From positions 26,522,273 through 26,586,272 of the forward strand of contig JBBMOA010000014.1 in the NCBI GenBank assembly GCA_037954235.1: DNA of 64,000 nt. The letters are read 5' to 3'. This document shows positions 34,606-45,154 of this stretch, one piece after another. The notes under the pieces are model-generated. The model was not told the DNA's origin. It saw only the letters and a list, made by a program, of their open reading frames with translations, and did not search any database. Positions within the stretch are counted from its first letter, which is position 1, and the number at the start of each line of letters is the position of its first letter. Origin of the DNA: Aulostomus chinensis. Lineage: Eukaryota; Chordata; Actinopteri; Syngnathiformes; Aulostomidae. The position numbers and the translations under genes were made by a program.

Positions 34606-37600
34606 TATATATGCTCTGCAGGTTTACAAAGTGCCATCCAATGTTGAGCCACTGTGGCAGAGGAGATTAGAGCTGATCTTTTGTTCTAACAGTTTTTGCA
34701 GGCTGCACACATTCATTCATTATGTATGATGATAAAGCTATCCCTCAGAGGTTTCCGCTTAATGGGCTTTGTTGGTTGCTGTGCAGAAAGCCATGAAATA
34801 AAATAAGGAGAGGGCTGGAAGAGTGAACAGCAGATTTTGTTGAACTTTTCCCATAATCACCGGCAAATATACAACCAGCCAAAAAGAGTAGAAGGGAAGT
34901 CCAAGCTGAGAGAGTTGCCTCAGCATGCCTACCCACTAATCACAGACTCACAAAAAGAAAGATCCACTAAGAATCTGACTGACTCATCACTGTCTGACTG
35001 CAGGCAACTCCCCTTCCCACCCACCCACCCACCCACGAAACAATACAAGAAACACGCATGTGACTCAGTACTGCGACATGTGAATATTACTTAATCAGCA
35101 ACTTGTCTGCATAAATCTAGCAATCTAACATCAAGAGTGTGGCGTCGACACAGAGACAATTCTCAAGAGGACAGCAGCTTCCTGTGAGGGGAAAGCTGCT
35201 CCCTTATCTCAACCAGTTGTAGCTGTAAATGTACAAAAAATAAGAGCCAAGCAGACATCTACTGAAGGTTTTGCTCAAATTGTGTCGTATATTCATTTGA
35301 TGACATCATCAATATAATCAATCAAATTCAAGGATGATTGAATGAGAGTTTTCATATACAAGGTTGATAAATTACTCTCCACCCAGTTTCTCTAATGCAA
35401 TGTTGCTGTCTGTGATGCACACTAGTGTTTTATTGCATCCTAATCTCTGGCCAATGCCAACAATTGGCATTTTGTGCAACCTGTTTATGACCACATAGAA
35501 TCATGAATCATCATAAATTCTCAATTAGCTGATAATAGAGTGGTGCAACGATGATGTATTTTTGTAGGCCAACCTGGAAGTTAGCATTGCCTTGGGTTCC
35601 CTCAACCGATGGGATTTTAACATTGGCTTTTGTACTGCTGGAAATCAGCTCCACGGCAAGCAAACATTTATTAGACTTACATGTTTTGTTCAGCCACCTG
35701 TATGATGTTTGAAATGCTATCACTAGAGGTACAAAGCTAACTATGGGCTATGAACAAACTACACCACCCACGCATGACTTCAGTATCACCACAACTAAGA
35801 TCTGTGCTTCTTTTTCTTCTTCTATGACAGTTAATGTCCTCCTCAACCTCTGCAGTCTTGTTTAGCCACTTATTCACAAATACTTTTATAAAACACAATG
35901 GGAATAGATGTGTGATAATGACTGGTAGTCTTATGCCATAAAACAAAACTTTAAAATATCTTAATTATAATTATCGCATTTAAGCAGAAACCCCTTAACT
36001 TATAGGCCAGAGGTTCAACAAAAGAATCAAAATAGCAAAGACATGAAAGCTAATTGACCATTTCAACACTGGCACACTAGCGTGCAGCATTCTCTGCCAT
36101 TTGTCAGGGAATTTGATGTTGCCACATTTGACTCCAAACTGTCTTCTCAGTTGCTTGTCTGTCAGTCTGTGATATTTCCATTAACCTCTTCAGTCTAAAA
36201 TGATGTCCGCACTCTTGTCAGAAAAGCAACTGAGGTTCCTATCTTGACATTCAATATCTTTGGTTCAACAATGCAAATTTATTTCCAGATTTCATGATTC
36301 ATTCCGGGCTGCACAGTGGTGCAGTGGTCAGCACTGTGGCCTCACAGAAAGAAGGTTCCGGGTTTGAGTCCCGGCTCGGGCGTGGGATCTTTCTGTGTGA
36401 GTCTCCATGTTCTCCCTGTTCCTGTGTGGGTTCTCTCTGGTACTCCAGCTTCCTCCCACAGTCCAAAGACATCAAGAGGGGACGAGGCTGATTGATACTC
36501 TAAATTGACTGTAGGTGTGACTGTGAGTGTGAATGGTTGTTTGTCTCTGTATGTTGGCCCTGCGATGGACTGGTGACCTGTCCAGGGTGAACCCCGCCTC
36601 TCGCCTGTTGATGCTGGGATAGGCTCCAGCCCCCCCGCGACCCTTACTAGTAAGGAATAAGCGGAAGACGATGATGGATGGATGATTCACTCCTGCCCCT
36701 TCATGAAATGGTCTGCTTTAGAAGTTACACTTTTTTCAGAGCAGCAATTGTCAGATTAAGGAAATGTACAGTTTGAATGAACAGCAGTAATGATGGCTGC
36801 CCTCTGGTTAAGTCAGCTCATCCAGGGCCAAATAACAGAAAAGAGGGGAAACTCCAGAGTTTTTTTTGGACATTCTGGACTAAATACATCAGTGAAAACA
36901 GTCAAGACAAAAGGACCATCAATAAAGTGTAAAGTAAAATGTAATGTCATTCAAGGGATACTTCATCAAAAAAAGGAAAATTCAGTCATTAGCGACTCAC
37001 CTTCATGTGCATGAAAGGTTGAGCAAAGTTTATAATCCACAAAACACTGAGTTTAACAGACAAACCATAAAACACTTCTGGTGGTGAACTTATTCAAGAT
37101 AGCGCTGAGCACAATCAGACAAACTATAACACTTCTGGTTTGGCACTCATTCAAGGTAGTATTGACCACAATCATCTGGTGTAACTTAGGTGAAAAAAAA
37201 AACCCACTCATGCTTGTCCACAGCAACGCCTTAGTGGAAGTGTTATTGTTACGTTTGCTTTCAGCTCAAGTCAAAGTGTTACAGTGGATTACAAAGAATA
37301 GCGCTGGATAAAGAAGACATGGGTTCTACTGGATAACGTGTTTGAATTTGGAAGCTGATGTTTATGGAAAATGTGTTTGTCTCTATAGATGCTGTTCATT
37401 GTCAGTCCCTATTAGCTAAATATACACAAGCTAAATATGTGTGGCTGGCTCTCTCTGGATGCTGAAGTCACAAAGAAGAGTTGCAGGAAATAAATAGTCA
37501 TTGTGAGCTTCAATGCCTCTTTGTAAGTACTGAAAAGAAAAATACAGTTTTTTGGCGATATATGGCTTGATGTTCCTTGACAAGCCTACTTTCACATATT

Positions 37601-38891
37601 CTTCAGTCCAAAATCCGGCATGCTGATGTAATAGACAGCTGAATTAGCTTTCACGTCTGAACAATATAAGCCATTTGCAAGGGCTAATTTCTTGATCACT
37701 ACATTTCGGAAAAAACAAACAAACTTGTCATAAAGCTCTTGAAATCTAGATTCATCCTGATAGGTCTAATGTATTATGATTTGGTGCAACATTCTTCTCC
37801 TCATCTTTTCTTGATACTGACTAACGTTTGAAGCATCTCTTGTTGAGGGATTTCATCATGCACTTGCTTATATTTGATCGTAATATCAATATATGAACAT
37901 ATACCCTTTACACATACGGAATTTTTTAGTTTTTTGTGTCAGTGGAAATAGCTTCCCTCTGAGGATCACTCACTGACACTTCTTTAGTTGTCACTGAAAG
38001 GCAGAGGTGGCCTAGAAAACGGAGCAGAGCTGGTGGCTGTCCCTTGAGATCAGCTGTCTCTTCCTCTGAAAGTCGGGCGCACAGCCAGGAAGCAAGCAGC
38101 TGCTGTCGGGATTAAAAATCCAACATTGCTGAGGAAAAAATTCCTTCAAAACAGATGCAACCAGTTCAGTTTACATGGTGGTGCAGAGGTGCTTCTTCAC
38201 CACTTCAAACGGGGTTGACTTTCTAGAAATGCTCTAAATTTGGTTCCTAAATCTGAGACCTCCAGGCATCCTTGAGGGACTTTAATTTGACTAATGAGTA
38301 ATGTAGACTTCACCTAATTCCACTCACTTCAGACTGTTACATAATGTTCTTCAACAGCTCCTCACATGAGGATTAGCAGGGCCATTTGTATGAATGAAAC
38401 CTTTGACAATGCTTAGTGGAAGAATGAACAATACAGCTCACATGTTTTTCTTCAACAGAATGCCAAAGGAGCACTATGCTGTATGTAGGGCAAAACTTTT
38501 GCATCCTTACAGCAGCCCCCCTGCATGCATGACGATAGCAGCTGAATGCATCATGGAATTGGTTACTACAGCAACGGTGATCAGGCTCGAAGGTTGATTC
38601 CTGTCGAGCCTCGAAGTGATTTCAGACAGAGAAACGTGTCCGTTAATAACCTGTCTGCAAATCACCACCACTCCATTTATATGCAAAGTGTGAAGGTTGC
38701 ACTAATATAGGCTGTAATAGTCGCATGTCGATTATTATAGACACATCCGAGTATGTGAGTGTATCCCATATGCAGAGAGCCGGGATAGACCACCGACCAG
38801 TCTTTGGGCCAGAGTGAAGAGGGATTTCCCCGCTTACCTGGATGTACAGAGGTTTTCTGAAGACCCCCCATGGAAGCAGAGCTTTTGCCAT
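27475..38891 (-). CDS. dipk1a: DIPK1A (FAM69A), divergent protein kinase domain 1A, complete
   Basis: Five coding exons on the minus strand: 38838-38891, 29533-29667, 29340-29447, 29090-29266, 27475-28290. All junctions are phase 0 GT-AG and the total is 429 codons plus stop (the human protein is about this length). Residues about 28-45 (KYLFFSWLAVFVGSWIVY) form a single N-terminal membrane anchor, followed by a cysteine-rich lumenal region and a kinase-like domain. An EF-hand loop, DSNKDGHISLPE (residues about 180-191), has all the usual calcium-binding positions. The family is ER/Golgi-associated, type II, and its enzymatic activity is not established to my knowledge. Conserved blocks include FLMCD-like SFVMCDVS and the C-terminal LILNNLKTLLWKKIS. 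Placement next to rpl5 supports DIPK1A over DIPK1B. Confidence 0.97.
28291..29089 (-). other. dipk1a: dipk1a intron 4
   Basis: An 0.8-kb intron with a T-rich run at 28396-28413 and no other recognised element. Confidence 0.9.
29090..29266 (-). CDS. dipk1a: dipk1a exon 4
   Basis: 177 bp (59 codons), acceptor TTCAAAG|GTTTAC, donor CTAAAG|GTCAGG. Encodes VYSGNWGDLEGVIKCQMEET, EVEPRKE and a PTKGTSVEKFREMIF segment. It has no frame on the supplied strand with an ATG start long enough to be obvious, so it is easily missed. Confidence 0.95.
29340..29447 (-). CDS. dipk1a: dipk1a exon 3 (cysteine-rich)
   Basis: 108 bp (36 codons), acceptor TTTTCAG|TGTGAC, donor AGCCAG|GTGAGA. Encodes CDKYRKGVIDGSACSSLCEK and DTLYLGKCFTTKPNSQ, matching the conserved cysteine motif of the family. 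Confidence 0.96.
29533..29667 (-). CDS. dipk1a: dipk1a exon 2 (membrane anchor)
   Basis: 135 bp (45 codons), acceptor CCCATAG|GCCAGA, donor TCCATA|GTGCGT. Encodes ARFSYLHMKYLFFSWLAVFV, the rest of the anchor, and YTELCRGHECKNSI. Confidence 0.96.
30173..30579 (+). mobile_element. tRNA-derived SINE, full-length, with 11-bp target duplication
   Basis: Element at 30184-30568, flanked by TAATAGATTAG at 30173-30183 and 30569-30579. Head GGGGCTGCACGGTGGTGCAG (A box region), GGGTTTGAGTCCCGGCTC (B box), and a GGAT tail of four to five units. Same family as the copies at 22995 and 36305. Confidence 0.9.
31085..31170 (+). repeat. Dispersed repeat end (three copies in window)
   Basis: The segment TATCCATCT...GCACAATGGATAAAAGG and TATTTCTCCAAAAGTTGGCA recurs, diverged, at about 61490-61570 and about 51750-51845. 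The shared end suggests an old dispersed fish repeat of unknown class. Confidence 0.4.
31320..31410. repeat. Imperfect (ATCT)n / (GATA)n microsatellite
   Basis: Interrupted tetranucleotide ATCT repeats followed by ATAGATATGGATATAGATAT. Confidence 0.85.
31480..31800. other. Candidate conserved non-coding element
   Basis: A 320-bp block without repeats. It has many TAAT/ATTA homeodomain-type cores and the mixed composition typical of vertebrate conserved enhancers (for example CCTATTAATGATTCTTGCAC and CAGTAAATGCTGTTTGTGAT). It is judged by look only; conservation was not tested. The 136-codon minus-strand frame across it (31463-31873) shows no protein family. Confidence 0.25.
33327..33726 (-). 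repeat. Medium-length dispersed repeat, copy 1
   Basis: Its reverse complement aligns by eye with 47268-47676: both start TTAAAGGTGCAATGGACAAC, continue ATTTATACC, share AAGTGGCCA and ATCCTCGTC, and end near TATTTTAGAYGGATAAC. About 400 bp each. Class unknown; a non-autonomous DNA element is likely. Confidence 0.6.
34479..34612. repeat. Compound microsatellite (GT)n(AT)n(AC)n, self-complementary
   Basis: (GT) at 34481-34520, (AT) at 34521-34537, a GTATATATAC centre, (AC) to 34597, then ATAT. The left GT and right AC arms are reverse complements, so the whole tract is a long inverted repeat around an AT-rich centre. Confidence 0.95.
35017..35036. repeat. (CCCA)5 microsatellite
   Basis: Tandem CCCA units seen directly. 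Confidence 0.85.
36294..36692 (+). mobile_element. tRNA-derived SINE, full-length, with near-perfect 11-bp target duplication
   Basis: Element at 36305-36681 flanked by ATGATTCATTC (36294-36304) and ATGATTCACTC (36682-36692), one mismatch. It shares the head (GGCTGCACAGTGGTGCAGTG), body and GGAT tail of the copy at 30184. Confidence 0.88.
38838..38891 (-). CDS. dipk1a: dipk1a exon 1 coding part
   Basis: 54 bp encoding MAKALLPWGVFRKPLYIQ, donor ATCCAG|GTAAGC. The start sits in a strong Kozak context (GTGGCCATGG) and aligns with the start of vertebrate DIPK1A. The frame is open upstream to another in-frame ATG at 39005 (38 codons further), which I regard as 5' UTR. Confidence 0.93.
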
Positions 38892-39110
38892 GGCCACAGT
38901 AGAACATTTCACAGCAGCCGCTGAAAGAGTCAAGAACCGGAGTGGTGCCCTTGATCCAGAATCAAGCAGCACATGGTGGACTAACCTCGGAAAATATTCA
39001 AACATGTAGCTGTCATGATGGTTCCTTCTGTCTGCGGCTCAGCAGCGTGGATGTGCGCTGTGATGCGGCGGCGCGGCACATGGAGCTGCGCTGCGCCGCC
39101 GACTGCAGCG
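38892..39110 (-). promoter_or_regulatory. dipk1a: dipk1a 5' UTR and CpG-rich promoter
   Basis: GC- and CpG-rich segment immediately upstream of the dipk1a start. It includes a perfect 9-bp inverted repeat CGGCGGCGC (39066-39074) / GCGCCGCCG (39093-39101), which could fold in DNA or in the 5' UTR. No TATA box. The exact transcription start is not visible. Confidence 0.6.
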
Positions 39111-40066
39111 AAGTGAGTCTCACACTGACCATCAGCGCTTCACTTCAGCACCAATTACGTAAGGAGGAGGACACGTAGCGACCCTGGTTTCCCGTCAGTA
39201 AGACAGTAGCTTACATGCTGATTTCATGATTCTCACGAAATCTTTATTGAGGTCCTTTTCCCCTCTTATAGATGGTAAAACACCAAGCGGTGATATTCAT
39301 GTAACGTTGTTTTTAAAAAGCGTAAACATAAAGTCACAGAGTCACATATATGACAGAAAAATGTAAGAAAGGAGAGATGACAACCTTTATTCTTTAGGAA
39401 TCATCGGATTACAAAATATTAGGTTATTTTCAAGAAGTGTGTTTCAATCTGGCTTCCTTTATGTAATTACTCTGGAGATCATGGAGTAAACTACGTGATA
39501 TAACTAAACCTGTCGATAATAATGTTAATCCTTACAAAACACACTAAGCACAGAACTTGAGACCTAAAAACCAAAACGGTACTGTCTTCCAAAAGCAATC
39601 AATTCCTGCTCAACAATTTTGTTTAACTCAAAAATTGTGGATCTGGATCAATACACACAAACCATCATTCAAATGAGCACATGAAACAACAGTATTTTGA
39701 CTTTGTCTTTTCTTTGTCTGCATGCCAGAAAGAATACTTGTTAAAAAAAAAAAAAGGTTTTGGTGCAGCATACGTGTTTCCAGTTGTATCAAGTATGGAT
39801 GGTTATTCTGAACATAACACAGTCAATAAACAAGCAATGGAGGGAAGTTGTATTTTTTTTTGCTAGAAACGACAAGTAGCTCCTTCAAACAACATAAAGC
39901 CCAATGGAAGAAAACACAAAACTTTGTCTGTTGTGATTCGTTCAAGGTTGGTTGGCGTATTGATTTCAAAGAAGAATTCAAGTGGCACACATTCAGATGG
40001 TGCATTATTCTGTCTCTGTTTTGGTGGGTTGCTGGAAATATTTGACTGCATGTGCTCATGTATGCA

Positions 40067-40070
<4 letters not shown>

Positions 40071-40124
<54 letters not shown>
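40071..40124. repeat. (GT)n(GA)n compound microsatellite
   Basis: GT units to 40099 followed directly by GA units to 40124. Confidence 0.95.
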
Positions 40125-40844
40125 CGGAATATCGCTTAAAAACAGCTATGATAAATATGGTCTAACATGCAAATATCAGCAGTACTTTAACTTTTTCCAG
40201 TCTGGTATTATCCAAGCACTCTCAAAATAGATTTAAAGTTTTTCTCAAATAATTTAGTGCAAATGCAGTGTATCTCTGAGAGGCTCCTTTAGCCCTTAGT
40301 CCCTGCCTCTTCGCATAATCCTTCCATGGACAAGAAGCTTCTATAGTGGTCTGGAGGGCAGTGCCATTATTTCTGTGGTACCACTTTATATCTCAATCCA
40401 TTTTTCGAACCCAACTTAACCTGAGTAATGTTTTAGCACTGCTCACTGAACACAGGCATGTTGAATTTGTGCCTGAGTCACAAAGGTTACCGGCAGAGTT
40501 CTCCACAGTGTGTATTGATGATGAATCGTGTGTGGGTGGTGGGAAATTACATCATTCACATCAGTGCTGATCAGAGCGAAGAAATACCCATGTCTACTGG
40601 AGGACCGTTCAACCAAGGTTTAACTAATTGATATAGGGGAAATTGGCAAAAAAAGGGAATAATTTCACTTGTAGCCTCGAAGTTCACCAGACTGACTCAT
40701 ACAGCTGTAAAAGGTACAAAGTCCACATATCTTAGAACTACATGTTTCATGTTTTCTTATGATTGCCCAATGTGTCGCCCCTCACTCACTTCATTGAAGT
40801 CAGTGTGGCTATCTGGCAGCAGATGTTGCTCACCCCTGCCCTAT

Positions 40845-40884
40845 ACTAACACGCCTGAGTCACGACTAACACGCCTGAGTCACG
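40845..40884. repeat. Perfect tandem duplication of 20 bp
   Basis: ACTAACACGCCTGAGTCACG occurs twice in direct succession. The unit includes an AP-1-like TGAGTCA. Confidence 0.95.
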
Positions 40885-41279
40885 ACCACTGATTTGTTGG
40901 TTTAAACAGCAACTCAGTGGCACAAAATATTTGGAAAAATACCGCTGGAGATTTCTCTGCTTGGTGGAAATGTTGCTAGAAGTAGCACAAAAACACTAAG
41001 AAACATTCAGCAAGTGAGCAGCTCTGATCAGCTGGCTAAAATAAAATATATATCAAATTTAACCTTGTGAGCATCACAAATGTAACATGATTTCCAATAT
41101 TTAGACGGAATATATTTTCTTATTTTGGTTATTCATATCTTAATTGAAAACCACATTGACATGATGACAGTGTTGTATTTGTTGCGTTCTGTTGTTTTTC
41201 AGGGGAATGCTTGTTGACCTTAATGAATCAAAGAGAGAAATACTTTTTCATCTAATTCAGAGACACTGACAACCACAAT

Positions 41280-41930
41280 TATTCATCCTTCCTCCTCATA
41301 TTGACAAATATAATAGCTTGCGTGATCCTAGGACTTGTAGATTTTACAGAGCGTGTCAACCTTCTAATCTCTCTCCACAGTAATGTAGAATTGACGGCTG
41401 CCTCCCATGCTTCTCATCTTCACCAAGATCCTGACAGGATCCAGCTGGCATGGCTGCTGATGGTACTGTCACTTGCGCTTTGTTTGGAACCTCCTGGAAA
41501 ATTTTGTTAATTTGTTCTTTAAATCCTCTGCTGAGCGTCTCATCCGTCTTGTCAATTACAAACACACCGATGTACTAAGAGACTTGTCTTTGAATCAACA
41601 TGTCAAGGACTCAGCCAGGTGTTCCTGCAACAATGTGAGGGGCTTCATCCCTCGCCTTCTCAACGTCACAGCGGATACCGGTCCCTTCCATACAGGCGTG
41701 GCAACTGACTCTCATGTCGTCACTTAGAGCCAGCACCTCCTTCTGGATCTGCTGAGCCAGCTCCCTGGTGTGGGCCAGATCAGAGCCTAAGTGGCCTTCT
41801 GTCTAATGTGGATCTGTTGAAGGATGGAAACTGTGAAGGTGGCAGTCTTCCTAGTGCCAGACTGGGACTAAGCAATCACATCATATCCCTTGATGCGCAG
41901 TATGATGGCTTTCTGCTGTCTTATATTGCC
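41280..41930 (-). pseudogene. eif4a: Processed pseudogene of eIF4A (DEAD-box RNA helicase)
   Basis: Minus-strand translation gives, in order, diverged eIF4A motifs: IKGYDVIA, a stop, SQSGTRKTATFTVSILQQI (motif I, AQSGTGKT), a TPGS/APTREL-like segment, NIRCDVEKA.. and the HIV.GTPG region, FVIDKTDETLSRGFKEQINK (motif II DEAD changed to DKTD), PSAAMPA (motif III SAT) and a VERD.KVDTLCKIY segment. Stops and frameshifts interrupt it, and a short deletion follows motif III. No introns separate regions that are on different exons in eIF4A genes as I know them, so a retrocopy is the best reading. Only the helicase core part is present (5' and 3' ends not recognised). eIF4A1 and eIF4A2 origin cannot be told apart. 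Confidence 0.85.
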
Positions 41931-42789
41931 TCCCTTTTTAGAATGTCTCTGTTATACAGCTACAATCGGCAGATCAATGGCATAAATTATTTGTTATTAT
42001 TACTTATTACAATATGATATAGGGGAACCTACTATATGTCAGAGAACCATTCAGAATTCTTGTAGAACTAGACCTAGTTGCTATGGTGAAAGGGATCTTA
42101 AAACGTTTCTCTGCCTCATTTTCAAATGCCATACACACATAACTGCTCAGGAAAACTGGCTGCGAGGGATATTAGTAATGCTTTGTTGACTTGAAAATAA
42201 CAACATACAAAAACAAAAAGTAATTTCAGCCAGTGCACTGTAGTCTCATGGGAGAAGGGATGAAGTATTCATGGAGTCCAATATCTTGCATTATGCTTGT
42301 GTCAACAGAGGAGCACAAGAAGCTGTTTGATGCACTAATTGATATCGATCACATACGAACTTAAAATGTAAGCACTAGGATTCATTTGATATTTGGTGAA
42401 CCAAATCTGAATTTGGTTTCATTTGGATTGTGTTGTGGTGCGTTAGACCCCTTGCTTGCACCTTAAATGGAGAGATACAAGGCTGCGTCTCTGGGGAATG
42501 CACCATGACACAGTAATGGGCTTGCAGACATACAGAACATTAGCTTGTGTGCAGCATATAGGAATGTGCATGAAAATACACAAAGAGACATTTGTCTTGA
42601 CACTCACTGCATTGGATTTCCCTGGAAAGGGGCTTTGAGTTTGGAGCTGGAAGAACCGAAAGTAGATGCCCAAACGGCATTTCCTGTGATTATGTAATGC
42701 TGATTACCATGAGGCACCCTGGGCAGATAAAACAATTTTATTTCCATATAAGAACAAACAAATAACCTTGCTGAGGTGATGTTAGTGGC

Positions 42790-42790
<1 letters not shown>

Positions 42791-42835
<45 letters not shown>
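42791..42835. repeat. (CA)n microsatellite
   Basis: About 20 CA units seen directly. Confidence 0.96.
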
Positions 42836-42838
<3 letters not shown>

Positions 42839-43063
42839 GTAGAGGAAAAGTAAAAATACATGATAAGGCACCACTTCTTGTCCCCTTTTTATAGAATTGT
42901 GTCTGGAAGCCTATACACGATCAGCTATTCAGCCAAGCTACTCTTATATTGCTGTTTTTCATAACTTCACAGGCCCCAAAATACATACAGGCATTCAATA
43001 GTTTACTACTCTTGGAAATATTGGAAACAGTACAATTCCCTCAAACTACTTTATCTTTGAAAC

Positions 43064-43336
43064 TTATCCATATACATTTAGACTGTCTGACATTATGACA
43101 TATTGATACCTTAGATAACTTACGTTCTTCCACCTCACTGAGTCTGGAGCCCAAAGGCTCAACCCACACTTTGAAAGCCTCTGATCTAATATAATGGCAG
43201 CCTTCCTTCCTCTATAAACATCATCTTTTACACTGGAAAGCATCTGCATAGATTCCACATTTTCATAGCAAAGTTTAATTCCTTCGACTAATGATAATAA
43301 TTCTTGTTTAGAGTGCCTATCATATTGTGCTTCCAT
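43064..43336 (-). other. Unrecognised exon-like ORF (90 codons)
   Basis: ATG-initiated minus-strand frame with protein-like composition (MEAQYDRHSKQELLSLVEGI ... KDDVYRGRKAAIILDQRLSK). It contains a good splice donor AAGAAC|GTAAGT at about residue 70, before which every codon could belong to an exon. AT-biased codons and the absence of any known partner exon leave it uncertain. It could be an exon of an unrecognised gene, a transposon remnant or chance. Confidence 0.2.
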
Positions 43337-43903
43337 TAATATTCAGCAAAATCCAATAACAAAGTGCAAGACACTCAAAGACCACAATCCTCCGCTGAGG
43401 CAACTCAACCAAATGAAGGCTATGTTGAACAAATCAGCGTCGACATGTCATGGGTTCTTCATTGACCCATGCTATACCCCTCCACCAAGTTTGGGGAAAT
43501 CCAGCCTCACTGTTTCTGCATAATCTCTCTAAGGGTCAAAGAAACAAACAACATATAGACAGCAATGCTCTCTTTATATATTACATATATTTTTCATATC
43601 TTAATTAGAGCCATTTTTACAGATGCTGCAATCATCTCCATCAGAAGTGAAGTGCATATGTTGGAGAATTGATGTCAATTTTAATAGAGATTCAAAAGTG
43701 AACTATTTCTCTTGTAAAGCCTCATTACTGAGAGAACAGAAGGACACAGCGTAGTGTAGTTAGTCTCCCCCCTCATGGTGACTCTTCTGTATGAGAGGTT
43801 TACAGCTTGAACCAGCTGGAGAAACAAACAGTACAATCCACAGAATGCTAAAAGCTGAAAGGACTGATGCAAGAAGGATTTCACCACCAGGGCTTTTTCT
43901 TTT

Positions 43904-43904
<1 letters not shown>

Positions 43905-43962
<58 letters not shown>
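43905..43962. repeat. (GT)n microsatellite
   Basis: About 29 GT units seen directly. Confidence 0.97.
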
Positions 43963-43963
<1 letters not shown>

Positions 43964-45105
43964 GTTGCAGCAGCATGTGATCAAGCCGAAACAGTGAGTG
44001 TCTGCATTAAGGTTCCTGAGAAGCTTCCAGCAGCCATACAGAATAAGAGCGATATCAGAGTGAAACTTTAATTTGACGATAACTCCAATAAAACCTGTAG
44101 AAGTCCCCATTAAATCTAAAACCACCGACATACAGGAGGCGTCTTGAAGCTTTTATTACCAACAAAAGCTTTTCTACAAAGTACTGAATAAATTTAAGTG
44201 CATTCAATATTTTTTCCCTGTGTCATTCGTGTTATTACAAATAACCTAATTTTGGACTTCTAAGGTTTGATTCCTTTGGTGATGAGTTCGATACTCATTT
44301 TACCCGCTGTATGTCCCACATCTTAAACAGGAAATGCTAATTTAGGAAAAATTCACTGTATGGGATATTGAACAAAATATTCTGTTTACATGACTCTGCA
44401 TGATACAGTATATTGTTGTGTAGTTATGGTCTGTCTCACTGAGTGTGATGTAAGTGATAGTGTCTTGTCTTGAAATCAAACAAATACACCTGGTATGGGA
44501 GACAAAAATAAAGGGACAGGAGTGAAAACAGGTTTTTATTAGTTTTTTTTTTTAATATTAGAAAATCCCCCCAGATTGAAAGGGTTATTTGCTGGGCCAC
44601 ATGCCCCCCAGTACCAACTGTCATGAGCTGCTGACAGCCGCCAACAGATGCAGGTGAAAACACAACTTCACTATTTCCAGAAATATGCCTTTCTCACCCA
44701 AAATAACACAGCAGATGGTGTGTTTCTCTTTGAGTGTGCTTTATGTAAATGTGATGACTAATGTTTACCTGATGAGTCTGTAGAGGGAAGGGAAGATTTA
44801 TATTTAGCGTGACCCCCTTATGGTCCTCTTTCCTTTACGATGATGGATTCTTGGACAGCAGAATTATTCAAAAACTACAAAGGGAATTTTCATCAGACGG
44901 TGCAAGGGTGTAGAATGAGGCAAGAAAGGACTTATACATTTAGTGGCAAGGAAACAGAATTCTGGGCTTTCAAGTGAAAATTATGTGTATATATTATACA
45001 TAATTAAAAAACATATCTGTATTTACTTGAATTCATTTGTACACAAGTTTTATCCATTAAAATATTTCAGGCCACAGTTATACAGACAGAACCAACAGAG
45101 TCCAA
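43963..45105. other. Intergenic, nothing recognised
   Basis: AT-rich sequence with no exon-like block or well-defined repeat that I can see. Confidence 0.55.
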
Positions 45106-45154
45106 CCTTCTTTCTGTGAGGCGACAGTGCTAACCACTGCACCACTGTACTGCC
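45106..45154 (-). mobile_element. 5' fragment of the SINE family
   Basis: Only the tRNA-like head is present (reverse of CTAACCACTGCACCACTGTA); body and tail are missing. Confidence 0.7.

Larger units (their letters stand above)
29668..38837 (-). other. dipk1a: dipk1a intron 1 (9.2 kb)
   Basis: Contains two full-length SINEs (30173-30579, 36294-36692), a medium repeat copy (33327-33726), several microsatellites and a candidate conserved non-coding block (31480-31800). No exon of another gene was recognised. Confidence 0.85.
39111..41279. other. Intergenic, no gene recognised
   Basis: Contains a (GT)n(GA)n microsatellite at 40071-40124 and a 20-bp perfect tandem duplication at 40845-40884. 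No coding exon seen on either strand. Confidence 0.6.

Noticed and set aside
34411..34652. ORFs rich in Cys-Val, Tyr-Ile and Thr-His repeats
   Set aside because: They are translations of the GT/AT/AC microsatellite, in both directions.
38942..39178. 78-codon plus-strand ORF opposite the dipk1a promoter
   Set aside because: It is antisense to the CpG-rich leader and has no family match.
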